A DNA stretch of 64,000 nucleotides from Ascarosepion bandense (GCA_037127315.1 JBBBDQ010001684.1:5334501-5398500), one strand, 5' to 3'; positions 1 to 12,361 are shown, numbered from the stretch's first letter. The notes: generated by a model from the sequence alone, not told the origin. Numbers and translations are program-made.

Positions 1-325
1 CGCAATTTCTACTCTAACAGCTTCTTTTCACGCACTGTGGAATTCCCTTCCATATACTTGCTTCCCCGACAGTTACAATCTCCAGGAATTTAAATGTAAG
101 GTCAATAGACATCTCCTATCTCACTAACTCGCATCCATTCTCACAAGCTCTATTTTCATCTACTCCACCCCTATCCTCGGTATCCTCATCCGTCTATTAC
201 CCTTCTCTTGACAGTTACTATAACTAACCCCTCTTTCTCATCACTTTCTTCTATGTGACCCCCTGCGCAACAGTAGCAGTAGAATGCCTTGCTTGGCGTG
301 AGATGATTAAAAAAATATATCGATT
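1..325 (+). mobile_element. LINE-1 family 3' end, cut by window edge
   Basis: This is the 3' end of a non-LTR retrotransposon. Two reading frames together encode the C-terminal signature RNFYSNSFFSRT then YNLQEFKCKVNRHLL, the same peptide as in the better copy at 51946-52784. A 3' untranslated tail follows, with CCTTGCTTGG near its end and then GATGATTAAAAAA. A frameshift lies between the two peptide blocks, so the copy is dead. The 5' part lies outside the window. Confidence 0.8.
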
Positions 326-854
326 ATATTCAGTCTAATCTTGTATGTAACATTGGTGCGAATGTTCTATCTCGTGCTGGATTTGATCTTCATCGACGAT
401 CATATGAAAATCGTCAGTCGAACTCTGATTATGAGAATACGCTTCCCGAGCGACTTGCAGGGTACTTATTTCCGTCAGTTTTGTGATAAAATTTGTAGCT
501 CTGACACTAGGTTGAAGACATACAATGAGAGAGAACGTGGACAAATTCACTTTCAAGACTCTCCAAAAGTCTTTTGTATGTTACACATGTAGGAAGATGC
601 GAGGCTGGTTTGAAAAGACACCTGCGTGTCGATGGCCACTCAGCTGAAAGTTAAAGAGATGACCTTCTTCTCTAAAGGAAACGCATAATAAATAAAGACT
701 TTATAAAGACTAAAGGAAAACTTATCTTAGCCGACGCGTTTTGTTCTGTAGGGGCGTTTGCCATGCTTGGTACAAGGCCGTTTCCAAACATAGCCGACAA
801 TCCTCACTTTTTCAATATCGGATCGTTGAATGAATGGTTGAAAAAAATGCAAGT
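326..854. other. No gene recognised
   Basis: Overlapping short open frames of about 60-80 codons occur on both strands, but none matches a family I know and none has supporting context. The DNA looks like decayed unique or old repeat sequence. Confidence 0.5.
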
Positions 855-1608
855 GTTTTGTTTGTAAAATAAGTGTAAGTTTATTAATAGAACTAAATAA
901 TAAATTTGTCAAGAATATACATGTAGTTAATTATTTTGTATGAGTGAAATGTTTCAATAGAAAAATAGTAGCAAGTAGTTAAATGTCCCGGAGCGTAGAC
1001 TGATAGTAGCAGAATGTTTTTATATAAAAAGATTTTAAAGTCTTATGTTCCTTTCCCTTTTTTGGTAGGTTGGCGACAGAGTGAGAAAGCAGGTGAAACA
1101 AATAAAGAAATCCTACTGAGTAGTCTTTAGTTTTACGAGTTTGTTGATGATTTCCTGTTGTTGTTGTTGTTGTTTTCTTTGGTGTGGAGTGAAAAAGACG
1201 AAAGGAAAATTGGAAGTAAAGGTAGAATGAATGTATGTCAGCGAGACATTACCTTAGCTTTTTTCCTTGCATTGTGACGAGATGCTTTCGATGCCGCTCC
1301 CATTATGACAGTTTTGACCGGTCAAGGGATGTGGGCTTAAGTAGTGAATTTTAGTCATGTAACTGGATCAGAATCACATACCGAATTTTTTCGGTGTTAA
1401 AAAAATGAACTAGCGTCATAGATCAATTTACTACTTCATATCCAATCAGCATCCAGAATTTTAGTTTTCACACTGACTTGTGAAATTTGCCTTGGTTCGG
1501 GTTTTTCCAAAATGTTTTAAGTCGTTCTGATCCTTTTTTGCTGGTGTGCAAATTTACTTTTTTTGTTTGAGTTAATTGTTAGATGATATAAGATTTGTAT
1601 CCTAATGT
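855..1608. repeat. Dispersed repeat R1, copy a
   Basis: This ~0.75-kb stretch matches 42755-43485 over its full length in the same orientation. Shared blocks include GTAGTTAATT near the start, the motif GACCGGTCAAG in the middle, TTTTCACACTGACTTGTGAAA, and TTTGTATCCTAA at the end. No open frame is shared. The TTTATTAATAG near its left end could be a minus-strand polyadenylation signal, so a solo LTR read on the minus strand is possible; I cannot see clear TG...CA ends. A small (TTG)n run sits at about 1160. Confidence 0.7.
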
Positions 1609-1791
1609 TCCCTGAGGGACTTTATTAAGACAAATGTTATTGTCTTTTTTTCAGATTGATTGGTACATGAGTGATTATTAATATTCATCAGGTTAGCCAA
1701 AATATCAGACATGCCCATGGACGTGAGGGGATACAATTCAATACCTAATAAATGAAAATGAGTAGGAAAATTTTTATCTACAGAAACTTAT

Positions 1792-1852
<61 letters not shown>

Positions 1853-2966
1853 TTACTTATAATAAAATAGCAAAGAATGCAAGAGAAAAGGAAAAGCAAT
1901 ACACACGACAGAGAAACAAGCAATTTATTCGAAATGCATTTTCAGACTCAAGCCGTCATGACCATTTGTATCGTAACATTCGTCGAAACATTCTCTCGCA
2001 TTGTAGGGAATGTATTGAAGTAGGTGGCTTGCAGTTAGAACAGTTTTGCTAATTAATTTACTATTGTTTTCTATAGCATTTTATTGCTATTAAACAGAAT
2101 TAACCAGAAACATTTTAATAATTGATTTCTAGACAGTTGATTAATGGCTTTGTCTTAATTGTTTTTTAAAAAACTGTATAGTGACTTTATTGCCACCCTC
2201 TCTATATGTGACGTATAATTTTGACAGTAGTCCTTTGTTTTATTGAATATAACTAATAATGAATATGTGTTGCTCAATTTTGTAAGGTTCTTCCGTTGTC
2301 GAACAATTCATCTGATGTTTCGGGGAATTTGTCGTAATGATGTGTAATGCTTCGCATATTTTCATTGTTCCTTTTCAAAGAAAATAAGGTGAGAAATAGC
2401 AATTCTAATATTTATGTTGTTAACGCTTCCAAGTTTGAAAGGAACGTGGAATTTCGACTGTGACTATAGAATAGGTGTATATTCCGTTATTATGTCTAAC
2501 TGTACCGCGTGGCTAAAATGCCTTAAAATATCAATATGGGTGCGTGGTCAAGTGTTTAAAATGATAATTTCCGGCAATGGTCAATTTATCGGGAAGATGA
2601 ACTTTGGACGGTGCCTATACCACGTATTGATTCAAGCCTTGTGAGCAAAAGCGGGTAGACGGAACCTTTCGGAACCTGTCAATGGTTGTGCAAACACAGT
2701 TATGCGTTCGCAAAAAAAACATTTTTCTCGCATTCCCCTTATCCTTAAATTTGAACTTTGGTTGCTAATACAAATTTTTCTTATTAGCAACTCATTATTA
2801 GCAATTTAATATTAATTACCGGTGATTTTGTCTTGAAAAAAAAGTTGGTCAAAAGGCGCCTAGCATATTTTAAACGTAGTGATACTTCTGTATCTTATTT
2901 ATTAATAAAATATTATCCCTCTTCTTTTTTTAAATGTATTACTTCTTGGTGTTGTTGTGGGAAATT

Positions 2967-2968
<2 letters not shown>
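1609..2968. other. No gene recognised; contains (CA)30 microsatellite
   Basis: A clean (CA)n array occupies 1791-1850. The rest is AT-rich with no coding pattern or recognisable repeat. A 76-codon open frame at 2414-2644 resembles nothing I recognise and lacks context, so it is not called as a gene. Confidence 0.5.

Positions 2969-3019
<51 letters not shown>
2969..3019. repeat. (TA)n array abutting Helitron terminus
   Basis: An uninterrupted TA array ends exactly where the Helitron terminal CTAG begins at 3020. Because Helitrons insert between A and T, a TA array is a natural target. Confidence 0.9.
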
Positions 3020-3020
<1 letters not shown>

Positions 3021-3118
3021 TAGCAGCAGAGCCCGGCGTTGCTTGGGTGTAAAGAAATGGCTGAAAAAAATACAGACATACAGGCAGATAAACAGACACA
3101 CACACACAAACATCTTGC

Positions 3119-3170
<52 letters not shown>

Positions 3171-3488
3171 CGATTTTCTGCACTATTGTAAGAACTGCAA
3201 CCTTGAAACTTCTGAATATCGTTTCTTATGTCTTTGTCTATGTGTGTATGAAATTTGATAAAAATCGGACCACTCCTTCTATAAACTGATTTTTTCGATT
3301 ATCAATTTTTGATATTTATCGGAGGTACCTCAACACAAAACATAGCTAAGAACACTCGCAGACGCTTATAGTACAACTGCGTAAAATTTCAAGAAAATCG
3401 GTACAGCCGTTTCGGAGTCTATAGGTAACGAACACACACACACACACACACACACAGATACACACACACAAAGTTCCATTTATAAATA

Positions 3489-3494
<6 letters not shown>
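3020..3494 (-). mobile_element. Non-autonomous Helitron, copy 1
   Basis: Read on the minus strand, the element starts near AAACTTATTTATAAATGGAA and ends with a GC-rich hairpin (CCCAAGC..GCCGGG), a 7-nt spacer and terminal CTAG followed by T. This is the Helitron 3' signature: hairpin, CTRR, A/T target. The body has no open frame and holds a (CA)n array (about 3432-3456), a (TA)n array (3123-3167) and the block AATCGGTACAGCCGTTTCGG shared with copies at 29358-29724 and 59268-59845. The initial TC is blurred here by TA expansion. It lacks Rep/helicase coding, so it must have been mobilised in trans. Confidence 0.75.
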
Positions 3495-3532
<38 letters not shown>

Positions 3533-3534
<2 letters not shown>

Positions 3535-3712
3535 TATGATCACTCGGCTACAGTGTTTTTTTTTTCGCAAAAGAGATGTGTTTTCTTTAGTTCAAACCGG
3601 TAGATGATATAAAAAATACTGTTTAAAAATAGAGTATACTAAAATAAAAATAACGTTTAAAGTAATATATATATTCTAAAGTAATATATTATCATTTTTA
3701 TAACGTTTAAAG

Positions 3713-3758
<46 letters not shown>

Positions 3759-3896
3759 CTTTAAATGTTATTTTTATTTTAGTATACTCTATTTTTAAAC
3801 AGTATTTTTATATCATCTACCGGTTTGAACTAAAGAAAAACACATCTCTTTTGCGAAAAACAAAAGAAAAAACCACTGTAGCCGAGTGATCATAAG
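3533..3896. repeat. Long palindrome (foldback) around a (TA)n core
   Basis: The left arm (3533-3720) and right arm (3753-3896) are near-perfect reverse complements. The outer 23 bases, containing GATCACTCGGCTACAGTG, match exactly. The arms also share the block TAGTATACTC inside. A (TA)n array at about 3712-3754 forms the loop. The left arm holds an extra ~50-bp internal duplication of the block GTTTAAAGTAATATAT. The right arm runs into a tRNA-like sequence at 3873-3956. Confidence 0.85.
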
Positions 3897-3956
3897 CATA
3901 TCGGATGAAACAACAGCTTCTGCAAGGAAGGATGCAAATTCGAATCCTATTCTGAT
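3873..3956 (+). pseudogene. tRNA-like (class II type) pseudogene or SINE head
   Basis: An A-box-like D arm (TAGCCGAGTGATCATAAGC, compare class II tRNA TGGCCGAGTGGTTAAGGC) is followed at normal class II distance by a B box (AAATTCGAATCCT at about 3936-3948). Acceptor ends do not pair well, so this is a pseudogene or the head of a SINE. Its first ~24 bases form the outer end of the palindrome at 3533-3896. Confidence 0.5.
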
Positions 3957-4944
3957 ATTAGGTAATAAACGTATTGATTTTTGGGAAGTCGGTCGGGTTG
4001 AGAACATTTTAGTAACCTACTCTGCTTATATTCAAGATAAGCGGTCTATTCTGGTATTTCCGATTACCAATTTTTAATGCTTGACAACTGTATTCAAGCA
4101 TTTTGGATGATACAAAGAATTGGAGATAAATGCACCGAGTTCTCTTGCCCGTCAGTCATATTTAGTTGCTTGGTCGTTGACAACAATTGCGATATATTAA
4201 AGGAATGATTCTTTTTTTTCTTTGCAATTCATGCTCAGATAAGAACAATAATTCTTATTATATTTTTTGACAGTTATGAAAGATAGAAGGCATTTAATTA
4301 ATGTCGGAATCATGGGAGTAGGAATTGTTGAAAAATAGTTTACTTCCACATATTTGCATGAATTCGCCAAACGCATAGTCACCAGTGAAGTTGATTATAG
4401 TTTGGAAAATTCAACGGTACTGCCAGACTAAATAATTCGATCATATTCATTACAGTTCAGAAGTTTGAAACAACTTTCAGAATTAGACAGAAGGATGAAA
4501 AAAAAATGTAAAAGAGCTCTTAGAGTCATTGGAAAAAAGAATGGAATCAATGATCAAACATAAACTTTCAGAAACTTTTGTAACTAATATCAAAATATTG
4601 CGAAGTAGCTATTAAGACTAAAGAGGATAACTTGACAAAAACAAAATTTAATCCTAAAATGCTTCTTTTTCTTTTTATCATAATAAAATTTCTAATAAAA
4701 ATTCATGTCTCACTTATTTTCAAACCATGTATAATATTTTATCTTATTTAAAGTACAAAACAACTACTTTTGGGGTTAATTCAAAATATTACGAGGGGTT
4801 TCTTTAAACTTTTGAAATGTAATATACACTTTATTCAGAATTATTTATTCATATTTTAAGAATCTGATTGAAAGTGAAAAATACGAAATTATGAGTGAAA
4901 CTGACAAAAAGCAAAAGTAAAAGATGCCGAAAATATAATTGCGC
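3957..4944. other. No gene recognised
   Basis: AT-rich DNA with short open frames under 65 codons on both strands. None has recognisable motifs, and no repeat shared with the rest of the window was seen. Confidence 0.5.
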
Positions 4945-5410
4945 ATTTTTTAGCGGTACATCAACTATTTATGGGTTATTTAATGCCGAAATTTAATTTT
5001 CTTGGCAGCATTAGTATTTTCTTCTACAATAAATGTATTGATGGTAATTTTAAAAAAATGCATTGCTATTAATTTAATTTTTTTTTATTCTTGGCATAAT
5101 TCTATTGATGGTAATTTTAAAAAAATGCATTACTACTAATTTTAATTATTTTTATTTTTTGCATAAATGTACTGATGGTAATTTTTATATGAAAATATAT
5201 TGCTGGTATTTATACTATAAAATATACTTTTATAGTGTTTTGTTCACAGCTTTGAGGTTAACTATTGGCCCATAACTGGGACTCGAACAGATGCTACAAA
5301 CCCTGGTTAGGGTAGACCTCGGACAAACAACTACTGAGAGATGGCTCCACGCTCCTCAAAACCTTCCGATCATGCTGCCGGATGTAGTTTTTCATCATAG
5401 CCAGGACGAA
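4945..5410. repeat. Dispersed repeat R3, copy a, with internal ~65-bp tandem
   Basis: Starts with GCGGTACATCAACTATTTAT then GGGTTATTTAATGCCGAA and ends around CATGCTGCCGGATG and CATCATAGCCAGGA. The same order of blocks recurs at 28455-28985, and the first part at 46130-46325. About three ~65-bp units, each with TTGATGGTAATTTTAAAAAA, lie at roughly 5038-5190. On the minus strand GTTCGAGTCCC (about 5281-5291) looks like a pol III B box, so a SINE is possible. Confidence 0.65.
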
Positions 5411-6899
5411 TCAAAAAGCGAAGGTGGAAAACGAATACAAAGAAAGAAGGAAAATGAAAATGGAAAGAAAATAGATATACTAAAATAGACAGTAAACAAA
5501 CAGAAGGGAATAAGGAGTGTGTGCACGTGCGCCCAAACTTGTAACAGAAAGGTGTCTGGAAATTAAAAAAATATAACCAAGAAACAATAAAGTAACATGT
5601 ACCGAAAAGATATATCTAGAAATATGTATATTAGAATAAAGGAAGAAAAATAGGGAAACACGATAATGATACAAAGGAAAGGAATCACAGACACGCAAAT
5701 GTAGGTGTTGGTACAACAGCGCTTCCTGGGAGACAGCGAGTTGGTAGTCGGGGAGAAAGTAGAATCTCTCATGGGGAAGGTCTCTTCGGTCAAGTATTTG
5801 TGCATCTATATCGTGTTCCATCTGGCGCCCTGATGGAGAGGCAGCCTCATTTTTCAGTTAATCAGTGGCTTTTTAACGCTCTTCTAAGTTTTGCATTTGA
5901 TGGGTAAAGAAAACAGGACATTAGATAAACAGGAAGGAAATTGTGAAAAAAATCGAATAAGTTCTCGGCTTCAGTGAACTTTTGGCGTCATACAACATTC
6001 GGACGACCATTAAACCCACCCGAGAAAATTACTCTTATGCAAACAAATAATTTTACGTGCCGTGTCCATCGAAGACGTACGCAATCATGACTCTCCACTA
6101 ATTTCTATTTCATTGCAGTCCTAACTATTTGACCGTCATCTAACTCTCTGTTCTGCCATACATATACATACGCTACTTCAATGTTCCCTTTTTGATTTTA
6201 CATTCACATGGCGGTTAGGAGGGAAAAAGGACAGTGGGTGACATACTTGATTGTCTTAAGCAAATGAATGGCAGAGCAGGGTTTGGAAGAAATAACAAGA
6301 AAAATATTTTGAGTTACATGGACAGGAAGAGGTGAAGGACCACGATCGCTTACATTCTGAAAAGACACGGTTCATAACAGAAGAAAGACGTCCTGTGAGA
6401 GTCCAATTCTCCAAACACTCATTTCTTCATTATCTGTACCAGAAATCTTAACTCTCTCTTGTCGATCCTTTTCTTATGGTACCCTATCTACATTGGAATG
6501 AACTCTTCCTCCTTCATGAATACTAACCTGCGAGACTTCCTGAAAAAGGCAATCGAGACACAGTTTTACTTGACAGTTCGGACGGACGCTACTATTTGCT
6601 AACTAATAACGCTCTTATTTTGTATATATGTTCTGTTATTCCAATACACTGGTTCAACCTACCATCTTGTTTTCGTGTCTTTCTTCCTGGCCCTAACCTT
6701 TGTTCACCTTTTCTTTAAAAATTCTTGTTGCACACATGTTCCATGCATGGTATTCTCAGTATACCGCAAGTCTCCTATTCATCTGCGAGAAAATTGTCAA
6801 AGGATTCAATGTCATATCGGAGGACTGATATTACATTGCCGTTCAGTAGTCTTATTTTTGTCTTCATCAAAATCTTCTACAACTTTTTCGTGTGGCGTG
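5411..6899. other. No gene recognised; small LINE-2 tail at about 6064-6105
   Basis: A short block GAAGACGTACGCAATCATG followed by ACTCTCCAC at about 6070-6097 matches the 3' end of the LINE-2 family read on the minus strand. The rest has open frames up to 113 codons (5480-5821, minus), but the peptide has no recognisable domain and is rich in Phe and Leu from AT-rich DNA. I do not call it as a gene. Confidence 0.45.
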
Positions 6900-7560
6900 T
6901 CTCCTCAGAAGTTATTCGATCATGGACTTCAATTAGCTCCTGTCTTTTGTCGCTCTTAATACTTTTTTCTTTTTGGTATCTCGCCCAAACGCCGTTGGCT
7001 CATCCATTTGCTCAAGCCCATCAAATGCATCTCGCGCAGCTTTCCCCTGTCTCTTTCTTTCCCCTGTCTCTCCATTCTGTCGTATCAGATTCTTCCAAAC
7101 CCCCACCCTCGTTACGTGTCCCAAGAACCTCAACCGTCTCTTCCTGATATTAAGTATAAGATTCTTTTTGATTTGCTTTCTCTACAACACCACGTCGTTA
7201 TTCACGTGCTTTGCATCCTCAGCATCTTTCTGTAGAACCACATTTTTGCTACCTCAAGCATCTCATTCATCCTTGAAGAGATTGTCCAATAATCGCTATT
7301 GTTTCTTAATATTACCATTAATTTATGGAAGATATCTGTCCCGCATATTTTATCGTATCTGCATAGACTATACTTCTTAATCTGTATCCCCCTACATTGA
7401 GCGCCTCCTGGGTTTTCTACACTTCTCAGATATTTAAGTTTTTGTACTTATTTTTTTTTCATGTTTCTAATAAGTAGCTCGCATTTTGAGCTACATCTGC
7501 ACTTCTTCGGTCCTTAGATTATTTTCATTGTTTAATCTTTGCGCCCGAAAAGAAGTTTAT
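6900..7560 (-). mobile_element. LINE-2 family 3' fragment, degenerate
   Basis: The minus-strand frame at 6933-7133 reads MRFLGHVTRVGVWKNLI and later KVLRATKDRS. This is collinear with the C-terminal tail of the main LINE-2 copy (MKFLGHAMRKEGLENLI and ILRATRDRKTW at 17637-17867). Farther 5', 7180-7530 retains degenerate matches to the preceding region of the same ORF. Several frameshifts and stops show it is an old pseudocopy. Confidence 0.65.
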
Positions 7561-8350
7561 TTAAAGGACGGTTATTCCCTTAACGCCGCTATTGCTGCAT
7601 ACACTTTTAATTCTCTTGGCAATGTTTATTTACAAAATTATAAAAATATGTGAATCAAGTAAAATGCAATACTTATTATTGACCATTTTATAAAGAAATA
7701 AAGTTAGAAGGAAATATTTTTATTAAAAAAGTATAACAAATTATAAAATTATTAAATGATGTGAACCAAATATGATGTAATGTTTGTGGTAAAATTTACA
7801 TATACAGAGAAAACTTCGTCCATCCAATGAATAGGAAAATGTTTGTGGTCTCGCTAAAATGTCTAAAATTAAAAGAATGTTTAGTTCCAATGAACATATT
7901 TAAGTGAATTTATATGGCAATTGAAAGAAATGACCGGAAATGTTTTTAAATGTATCATTACAGTTACTTGATTTAAAAAAATCTTATTCAGATATCTTTT
8001 AAATTTATGAATAAAAATATTCCTTTCATATTTATTTCTTTATAAAATGGTAAATAATAAATATTTAATTATAGCTCGTTCACATTTTTATAATCTTTTA
8101 ATTGCAAAATTGTTCTTATGAATAAGCAGTCTAATGAATACATAGTGTTTAAATGTTGTCATTAATCAAGAATAAAGAAAATTCATAAATTCACTTTCAT
8201 ATGTGTTTTGGTAAAATCGAATGATCGCTTTTTAAAACAACACATATTGTCGAGGTAGTCAAAAGTGTATATAGTAATGGAGGTGTCAAAAATTTAACCG
8301 TTCATTTAAGACACTGATATTTTTCGGGCATAAAGGTTAAACATTAAAAA
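7561..8350. other. AT-rich, no gene recognised
   Basis: Very AT-rich DNA with no open frame over 60 codons and no repeat recognised from elsewhere in the window. Confidence 0.5.
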
Positions 8351-8356
8351 ATTGCC

Positions 8357-8392
8357 ATATATATATATATATATATATATACACAAACACAA

Positions 8393-8453
<61 letters not shown>

Positions 8454-8501
8454 AACACAAACACACACACACAGACACACACATATATATATATATATAT
8501 A
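8357..8501. repeat. Compound (TA)n/(CA)n microsatellite
   Basis: Alternating TA and CA arrays with ACAAACACAAACAC interruptions. The TA-CA-TA-CA-TA order suggests internal duplication of a compound array. Confidence 0.9.
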
Positions 8502-8639
8502 TGATTATTAAACAGTTATTGGTAGAGTCGAATTAGATCAGTATACAGTTGCATCAAAAAGTGCTCAATCCATATTTAAAGAAAAAATTACCAGATAAGG
8601 GTTTTGAATATTAAAATTACGAAATTGGTTAATCAGTTA

Positions 8640-10240
8640 TCTTAAGCAAGCTTAGGTGATGACCCTCTTCCTGGAATTACTGCGTTCGAAGAACCGACAG
8701 TTTTATTGGTACGAAACGTTTGGCCAACTTTTTGAGAAGTCGAAGTGAGTAATCCTGCTGACATCAGAGGCCGGCGTCAAGATGTTCGAGATCAATAAAC
8801 CGACATGTCTTTCAACAGATTACAATAAAACAGGAACCAGTTAATTATTTTTCAAAAACAATTGCCGTGGCAAAGCTATATTACAATGATGGTCACTGGA
8901 AAATTATTTTGGCTGGATCTCACTTTACTAACGATGCAAGATCCTGCCGAAGGGGAAGTCATGGCTCTTGTCTATAGACTTGAATCATGTCGGATGTTTA
9001 TATTGGGATACCCAATATCATCTGTACATTTACAACAGAAGTATAGACGAGGCGACTACAACTGATACAGTTGAACCAATTGACAATGCAATTAAGGCTG
9101 CATTCTTGTCTGCATAAAAGGATAACCCCAGATTGAGGGCTATCACATTGGACAGAATCGTTGCCGCGGCCGCCATTGGTACGGAATGTCGGACTCTGGC
9201 GGAATACATACTGACTAATTTCCCCAAACTCCACCATGATCTCGCATCGGTGATTTCTCGGTTTTGGTTCACGGGAGAAGAAATGTACTGCACCGAATGA
9301 GTACCGATCAAGGAGAATAAAATCCTTTAAACACGACAATTTCGCGCGGAACAAGTTGAATCCCTATACTCTGCACACCATGGTGTAAGTATCAAGCGAT
9401 CAAATGCGAGATAACACCTATTTAGGCCTGACTTGAATGCCAGCGTTCGGCAGACCAGAACCCAATATGTAACTCTATCGCCCGTTGTCTAAGGAGACCT
9501 TGATGCTGCCATCTCACTCTGAATTCCCATTCCAACAAACCATTATTGACTGAGATCTTTGTTCCGCGCATATGGTGGACTTGAATAACTTTCTTCTGAC
9601 TGGAGCCACATTTTGATTTCCAAGAATACGATTCTTTCCTTAAGAACCAGGGAGTATGGAAACGTACTTCGTCGGTTTACTACAAATCAATGGTCGGACA
9701 GAATTTGCCGTCAAAACGGCTAAGCGTATTCTCGCAGAAAACACGGACAGCTGTGGTCCTCTGTATCATGATCGTGCAGGCCGGGCATTACTGACCCAAC
9801 ACAACACTACTCCTGTCCAGCATCTTGGCATGTCTCTTACTATGATGTTATACGGTCGTGTTATTAAAAGACCACCTTTTTGTTCTACGGGGCCAGATAC
9901 GTAAACAGTGAAAAGAAGTTGTTGAACTGAGAGAGAGGCAGCAATGCCTAAAAGACACACGTAGAACGAGCACTTTTACAATGAACATTGTCGCACACTT
10001 CGGGAATTACAAACTGGAGAATCTGTTCAGATCTCGAATCAGGATGGCCTTTACACTCGTCGGTGGAAGAAAACGGGGAGAGAATCATGGAGTTACTCGG
10101 ATCCCGGGAGTACAGTGTGAGGGTGGATGGAAATAATCGGGTAAATCTACGCAACAGTCCATTCTTCCGCACGATCCACCCAGTTACTGACGTCCTACAT
10201 CATTCTACTCAGGGAGAAGGTCCCTCAACCTCATAACACC
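8640..10240 (+). pseudogene. Gypsy-3: Ty3/gypsy pol relic (RNase H to integrase C-terminus)
   Basis: Protein-level matches run in order across frameshifts. RNase H-like AEGEVMALVYRLESCRMFIL lies near 8940-9000. A linker with ITLDRIVAAAAIGTE follows near 9140-9185. An integrase zinc-binding region with LYSAHHGV is near 9365. The integrase core C-terminal half reads NGRTEFAVKTAKRIL then LLTQHNTTPVQ and LYGR (9685-9865). An SH3-like tail has GESVQISNQDGLYTRRWKKT (10015-10075) and YSVRVDGNNRVNLRN. This order is that of Ty3/gypsy pol. The DDE aspartates upstream are not intact and several stops occur, so it is dead. No LTRs were found. Confidence 0.75.
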
Positions 10241-11589
10241 CCGATGTAAGATAGCTACAAGGAAAACAGATTAAACGTGGAAGCCGGAACCGTATGATAC
10301 TACTGCAGGTCGTGGGGGAAAGTCGCAGCAACCCGGTGAATTATCTATGGTGATCAAGACGGATTATAATCCCTTACCACCCAACATATAAGAAATATCG
10401 CGAGTAATGAATTAAAAAAAAAATAGAAATTGAATTCACCGCGGATTCAGTAGACCCAGGACAAAAACGCCAGTCAAAGCCCACGTCGAAATATGCTAGA
10501 ACCTCAAAGTTTATCCCCACAAATGCGAGGACAGTCGCACCTATATTCTAGGGCAAACATTCAACCTACCACGTTCTGTGGTCAGAAGAGAGAGGAGGCA
10601 TGTACAATAGAAATGGGAAATTCTGTTAATCAGACATAAGTTAATTTGTCTAGTGTTATATAAACAGCTGTGTAGCAATATGTCAGGTGTATGTTTGTAT
10701 TTGTACCTCGTTGGTACGAGAACATAATTGGGAATTACTATCACTATTTTAGTTGTGGTTATTTTACACGTATGAGCTGCAATAACAACTCACCAGCGAA
10801 ATTCAAACTATACCAGACATATTGATTCAAATGCCCTATAGGGAAAACTACTATTTCTCAAGACGATTGACCTGACATGTCGAAGATCATATGCTTTATA
10901 ATAATTAATTTGAACCAACGTAAAAACGTACAAACTTCGGTACGTAACATACTGGTCGAAAATACCAACATAAAGCACACATCGAACTCTAAGATCGTCT
11001 AAAAGTAATGGATAAGTGCATCAACAAAACTGATTCGAAAATGCACCGCATCTTCTAGGGGTATTTAAAAACTCTGTAATCCTTGCATGCAAATGATTTG
11101 ACGGATAACGAATTCGATCCTGCGATGGTATTCTACGCTTGATAATCTAATACAGCAAGAGTTGTGGGCGCGCTAATTATCAGATTTTTGCAAGAATTTC
11201 CAAATCAATGTAAACCGCAAAAGACGTTCAAAATTTCTGTACAAATTTATGACACAACGTTGACGCAAAAACAAACAAGTTTTTAGCAAAAGTTTCGAAG
11301 ATTTAAATAAATTTAAAAAAATTTACATCAAAACCCTTTGTTATTTCCTCTTAATAATATCAATCTTAATTTTATTTTATTAAGCTTTCACTTTAACATT
11401 TTTATTAAATTTTTCATCATATGTTCTAATATTTAGCGAATCATTGGATATATACTTTTTTTCAACGTATTCATATTCCTTTTGAGCAGCATTGTTGAAT
11501 TATTTGATTATTTGTCGATTGTTGTCGAGCCCTTAACTGTCAGTGAAGTTGTGAATGAATTGTCGGCGCTCTACGTCCTCATCAACCTG

Positions 11590-11590
<1 letters not shown>
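10241..11590. other. No gene recognised
   Basis: It follows directly on the gypsy integrase tail, so its first part may be the 3' flank or LTR of Gypsy-3, but no terminal repeat partner is visible. The later part is AT-rich without coding pattern. Confidence 0.4.
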
Positions 11591-11674
<84 letters not shown>

Positions 11675-11691
11675 TTATTCATTACTGAATG

Positions 11692-11727
<36 letters not shown>
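11591..11727. repeat. (AC)n followed by (TA)n
   Basis: About 37 AC repeats (11591-11665) run into a TA array broken by a short unique piece (11672-11698). Confidence 0.95.
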
Positions 11728-11735
<8 letters not shown>

Positions 11736-12324
11736 TTTAATTCAGATACTTCAATCCAAGGGAAAAAAGCAGGAAGGTAAATTCCAAAAAACCGATCCTA
11801 ATTAATATTAAAAATTTATTTTAATATTAAAAAATGATACAGGAAGAGAGCTCCATGTAATAAAATATTACAGAGCAAATATATATTAAAAAAGGATTAT
11901 GTCATGTCAGCTTGTACTCCTAAAAGTTTTCGTGATAGGTGTCGTCTGTGTTTATTGGAGAAGATTCTGATTTTGAAGTATCCTCATCAGGACTTACTTT
12001 TGAACTTTAGGAGGGAATTTATAAACAAGTGCCGCCATAGGGCGGATTTTAAAATTTAACTTCTAATTTTTAATTTTTAAATTCTAAATTTTTCTATAAT
12101 TTTTTTAATTTTTTAAAAAATTTTTTTAATTTTAATTTTAATTTTTTTTTCTTTTTTTTATGTATATGTGTATGTTTGTGTGTGGATGTGCATATTTGTA
12201 TCTATATGTATATATATGTATTTATGTATGTGGGCTATATGTAATTTTGAAAAATTTTTTTTAGCTATTTAAATGCTCCTTTTCATAATATTCATTAATA
12301 TGTATGTGTGTGAGTGCATATGGA

Positions 12325-12361
<37 letters not shown>

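Noticed and set aside
2833..3258. 141-codon frame and its minus-strand partners
   Set aside because: Product of (TA)n and (CA)n arrays inside Helitron copy 1 (Ile-Tyr and Thr-His repeats).
5480..5821. 113-codon minus-strand frame
   Set aside because: No domain, no homologous copy and no supporting context; AT-rich hydrophobic peptide.
8998..9354. 118-codon minus-strand frame
   Set aside because: Shadow of the Gypsy-3 pol relic, which is read on the plus strand.
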